Of a stretch of DNA of 64,000 nucleotides, positions 61,334 through 64,000 are shown in pieces. Source of the DNA: Dendrocalamus latiflorus. Its lineage: Eukaryota > Streptophyta > Magnoliopsida > Poales > Poaceae. Position numbers and translations under genes: made by a program. Location: NCBI GenBank assembly GCA_017311315.1, contig CM029631.1:4433360-4497359 (forward strand). The letters run 5' to 3'. The notes below the pieces were generated by a model that saw only the letters and a program-made list of their open reading frames with translations, searched no databases and had not been told where the DNA came from. Positions within the stretch are counted from its first letter, which is position 1, and every line of letters starts with the position of its first letter.

Positions 61334-62603
61334 AGCACGGCGTGCCATCTAGATGGGCACACACGACATCTGAGCCAAAAACCACATAAAGAACGCTGTT
61401 GTGAGGCGGGTTGTCAGGCTGCTGGATGCCAACCCATCCCTAACTTCTGACCCTGTACTGCCAGTCATCATAGTTGACAATTTGCTGGGTCGCTTAAAGT
61501 ACCATCCATGTAAAGGACATCAGCACGGAATGATCACAACGGGATATGAGGGAGTCTTGTGAAGCATGTAATGATATTTTCTGGGGAAAAGACGGCGTTT
61601 CCTGTGTAACATATTATTTAGGATTAGCTGTAGGTAAAACTAATGGTCCTAATTGTTGCCAACGCATAGGATATTAGGGTTGTAGTTGTAGCCTGTGTTG
61701 TTGTTGATATTGTGTAATCATACCTCGATGTAATCATTGTTGATTTTTTTTTGGGCAAAGTAATAATATACGTGAATTGGCAAAAGTAGATTGGGTGCTT
61801 TGTGAGTTGAAAACTGTATATACGTGAATTGGCAAAAGTAGATCGAGGTATATACATTGGGTGCTTTGTGAGTTGAAAACTGTGTGTGATTTTTTTAGTG
61901 GTGGTATATTGCCCATTTGATCGTGGTCACAGGGTCCATGCGTGATTTTGTTGCTCACACTGGTTACTCTGCCTAGCTGTGACGCCAGCTTAGAGCTAAT
62001 CATCATCCGCTGGCCATGACTTACAAATGGACAACTTGTAAATCTTTGGTTTGCCGGCGAACCTGCGCGATCCTTGAAAAAAAGAAATGTCAGGAAGCTA
62101 TCTGCTTTTCTGCAAAACTGGAGCTTTTCATGATCAGAACATTATCTGCGAAGTACGCATCAAGCTGAGCACAAGGAAGTTACAGGCTAACCGCTGGAAT
62201 AGTGACATATGGCTCCTCTCTTAGAATTTGACACGAGAATGATGTGACTCCAATGAGTGTTGGTTGGAAGGGATGCGGTCAGTGGTGAGCGGGGAGTGGC
62301 AATTCTAGCCAATGGCCCGAAAGAGAATGCCCAGATCATCATTAATAAAAGAAAAGGCAAAAATCTATCATGTTGCAAATTTTTGTTTCTTAAAGCATGC
62401 AACAACTAACCAAAGTGGTTTATTATGATTCAAAGAACGTGACAATGTATTGCAGGTCTCACACCCTGCGTCATCTAGTAGTACCATTTCTCTCCCTCCA
62501 TTATTTCAACATCAATCAATTGTGAGGAAAAAAAGTCAAATTTACAATAAATAGTGTACTTGACATTATATCAGTAAAAAAAAGAGGGACGCGTCCCGCG
62601 CCC

Positions 62604-62606
<3 letters not shown>
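61334..62606. other. 3' UTR and downstream of the MAPKKK gene
   Basis: 61334 to about 61640 is the likely 3' UTR; no clear polyadenylation signal could be fixed. The 52-bp repeat follows. No other gene is supported. Confidence 0.5.
61767..61881. repeat. 52-bp duplication with a 12-bp insertion
   Basis: Blocks beginning TATACGTGAATTGGC at 61767 and 61819 are followed by TTGGGTGCTTTGTGAG. The second copy has about 12 extra bases between the two parts. Confidence 0.9.

Positions 62607-62696
<90 letters not shown>
62607..62696. repeat. (TA)45 microsatellite
   Basis: Ninety uninterrupted bases of TA. The lack of interruptions indicates a young, highly mutable locus. Confidence 0.98.
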
Positions 62697-62698
<2 letters not shown>

Positions 62699-64000
62699 GT
62701 ACCCTAGTCTGATTTTTATTTTTACTATTTAAAAGGAATTGATGGTAGTGATTCACCACCTATAGTTTATTTGCCATCATCCCTTCTCTTGAAATTACGC
62801 GGTGACAGGTGGGACCAAGTCGTCTCCATCTCGCGCCCGTGCATAGCGACCACGCCCTCTCAGTCTCCTCAACAGCGCGCCCATGCATCGCCTCCATCTC
62901 CTCTCTCACCACCACGCGCTTGACCTCACGCCCTCCCCTTCACGCCCGACTAAGCTCCTCCCCTCTCAATCCGTGCTGCCGCCTCCCCGACTCCATCTCC
63001 TCCTAACCCTCTCCTCTCTTTGGATCCGGCTGAGATGCACCGTCTTCAACCAGCTCCCTTCGCCCTGGTTTTCCTTCGCCGCATGCGCCTACTGCTGATG
63101 CTGACCTTTCCCCACAACATGCTCCAACCTTGCACCCTTTCCCACAACATGTCCCGATCTATGGCAAAACAGGTACTTGCTCATTTGATTCCCCCTATCA
63201 ACTATTATAATATGATTTATTTTGTTCATACTTTATCTTTAGGAGCTATCCACGGTTCATGGCTGATCACTTTTCTCCAGCCTGCATCAACATTTTTATC
63301 AGTGTTTGGTTAAAGACTATTCACGGTATGATTCACCGACTGAAATTTAAAAGTCATACGCTATAGACAGAAAAACCCACCCATATTTTTCTTCTCAGTT
63401 TTTCATTGGCAGCACCAACTAGCATTACTGGCATTTACCCAGAAATGTTACACCGGCCAAACAACCGCTCACAAAACCAGCTAGTGACACTTGTATGCTT
63501 TCAGGCTCCGCAATTGAACCAAAGAGGATCGCTGTAAACATACATCTCTCTACAGAATGGAAATGAAAAATATGGATCATTTCATCAAACAAAGCTTTTT
63601 TTACAGATAACAAAGCTGTATTAGAGAAATCAGTTTGCACATGAACTAGATAAAACGCCCACAAAATGGCACCTTTGGATGCCTAGCATGCCGTGCCCAT
63701 CAAAGTTGCCGTTCGGGCCATGCCTGTTGGGCCGAAGACAACAGGGACAAAGGGTGGATTCTTTGACTATAGTTTTGTCTTTTGACTTATAGCTTTTGAA
63801 TTTTAGAGAGAAATAGTTGTATATGATTTTAACCAATATAGCTGAACTCGATACAGTGTCTACTATAATATATATGTAGACTCTGTATCAAAAAGCATTG
63901 TTTAAAAGGTAGTTACTGTAACAAGAAGAAATAAACCAAAGCAAAAAAAAAGAACCTAGCCAAAATGAGATGAAAATTGGTCTGAGCTGATCGCTTTCCA
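62697..64000. other. No gene recognised at the right edge
   Basis: 62800-63170 is GC-rich with open plus-strand frames and could hold a first exon whose partner lies outside the window, but no family is recognisable. The rest is AT-rich with no supported exon. Confidence 0.4.

Noticed and set aside
62571..62759. Tyr-Ile repeat protein
   Set aside because: It is the (TA)n tract read in frame.

Overview
The window is nuclear DNA from a flowering plant, almost certainly a grass and probably a panicoid one. The grounds are GC-rich first exons, GT-AG introns, a Reina-like chromovirus, grass-type Helitron 3' ends, and MULE/plant-mobile-domain sequence of the kind common in grass genomes. I could not identify the species from sequence alone. 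All exon structures were built by hand from splice sites and reading frame; none was checked against a database.

Three intact host genes anchor the window. (1) 808-2382, minus: a NIGT1/HHO-type GARP transcription factor, 5 exons, 353 aa. (2) 32087-38992, minus: a nuclear protein with a DEK-C domain and two SWIB domains, 6 exons, 339 aa. (3) 49255-61333, plus: a MAPKKK of the plant MAPKKK3/5 type, 11 exons, 756 aa. Dead host-like sequences lie between them: a flavin monooxygenase pseudogene (45291-47512), a broken helical-protein gene (39906-40445), and a partial copy (41350-41550) of the 5' end of the MAPKKK gene.

Mobile DNA fills much of the rest. 5640-6885 is a decayed hAT transposase. 6982-16834 is a Helitron composite: a 5' end at 6982, 3'-type termini near 8250, 12917 and 16834, and an RPA-like OB-fold gene in the last segment. 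23263-23903 is a non-autonomous hAT-like element with a perfect 8-bp target duplication. 25550-31560 holds a MULE transposase with one in-frame stop, an intact 614-aa plant-mobile-domain gene and a GRF zinc-finger gene, all on the plus strand. A Ty3/gypsy fragment and a MITE sit in SWIB introns. A complete but broken Reina-like element with 361-bp LTRs sits in MAPKKK intron 7.

The least explained part is about 8280-12660, inside the Helitron composite. It is over 4 kb of CGACCAC / GTGGTCG heptamers in both orientations, and in its best-preserved part they pair into closely spaced short hairpins. It is not one tandem satellite: it contains a 28-bp block, a 16-bp block and a 406-436 bp higher-order repeat. 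I do not recognise it as a named repeat family, and it is my main candidate for something undescribed.
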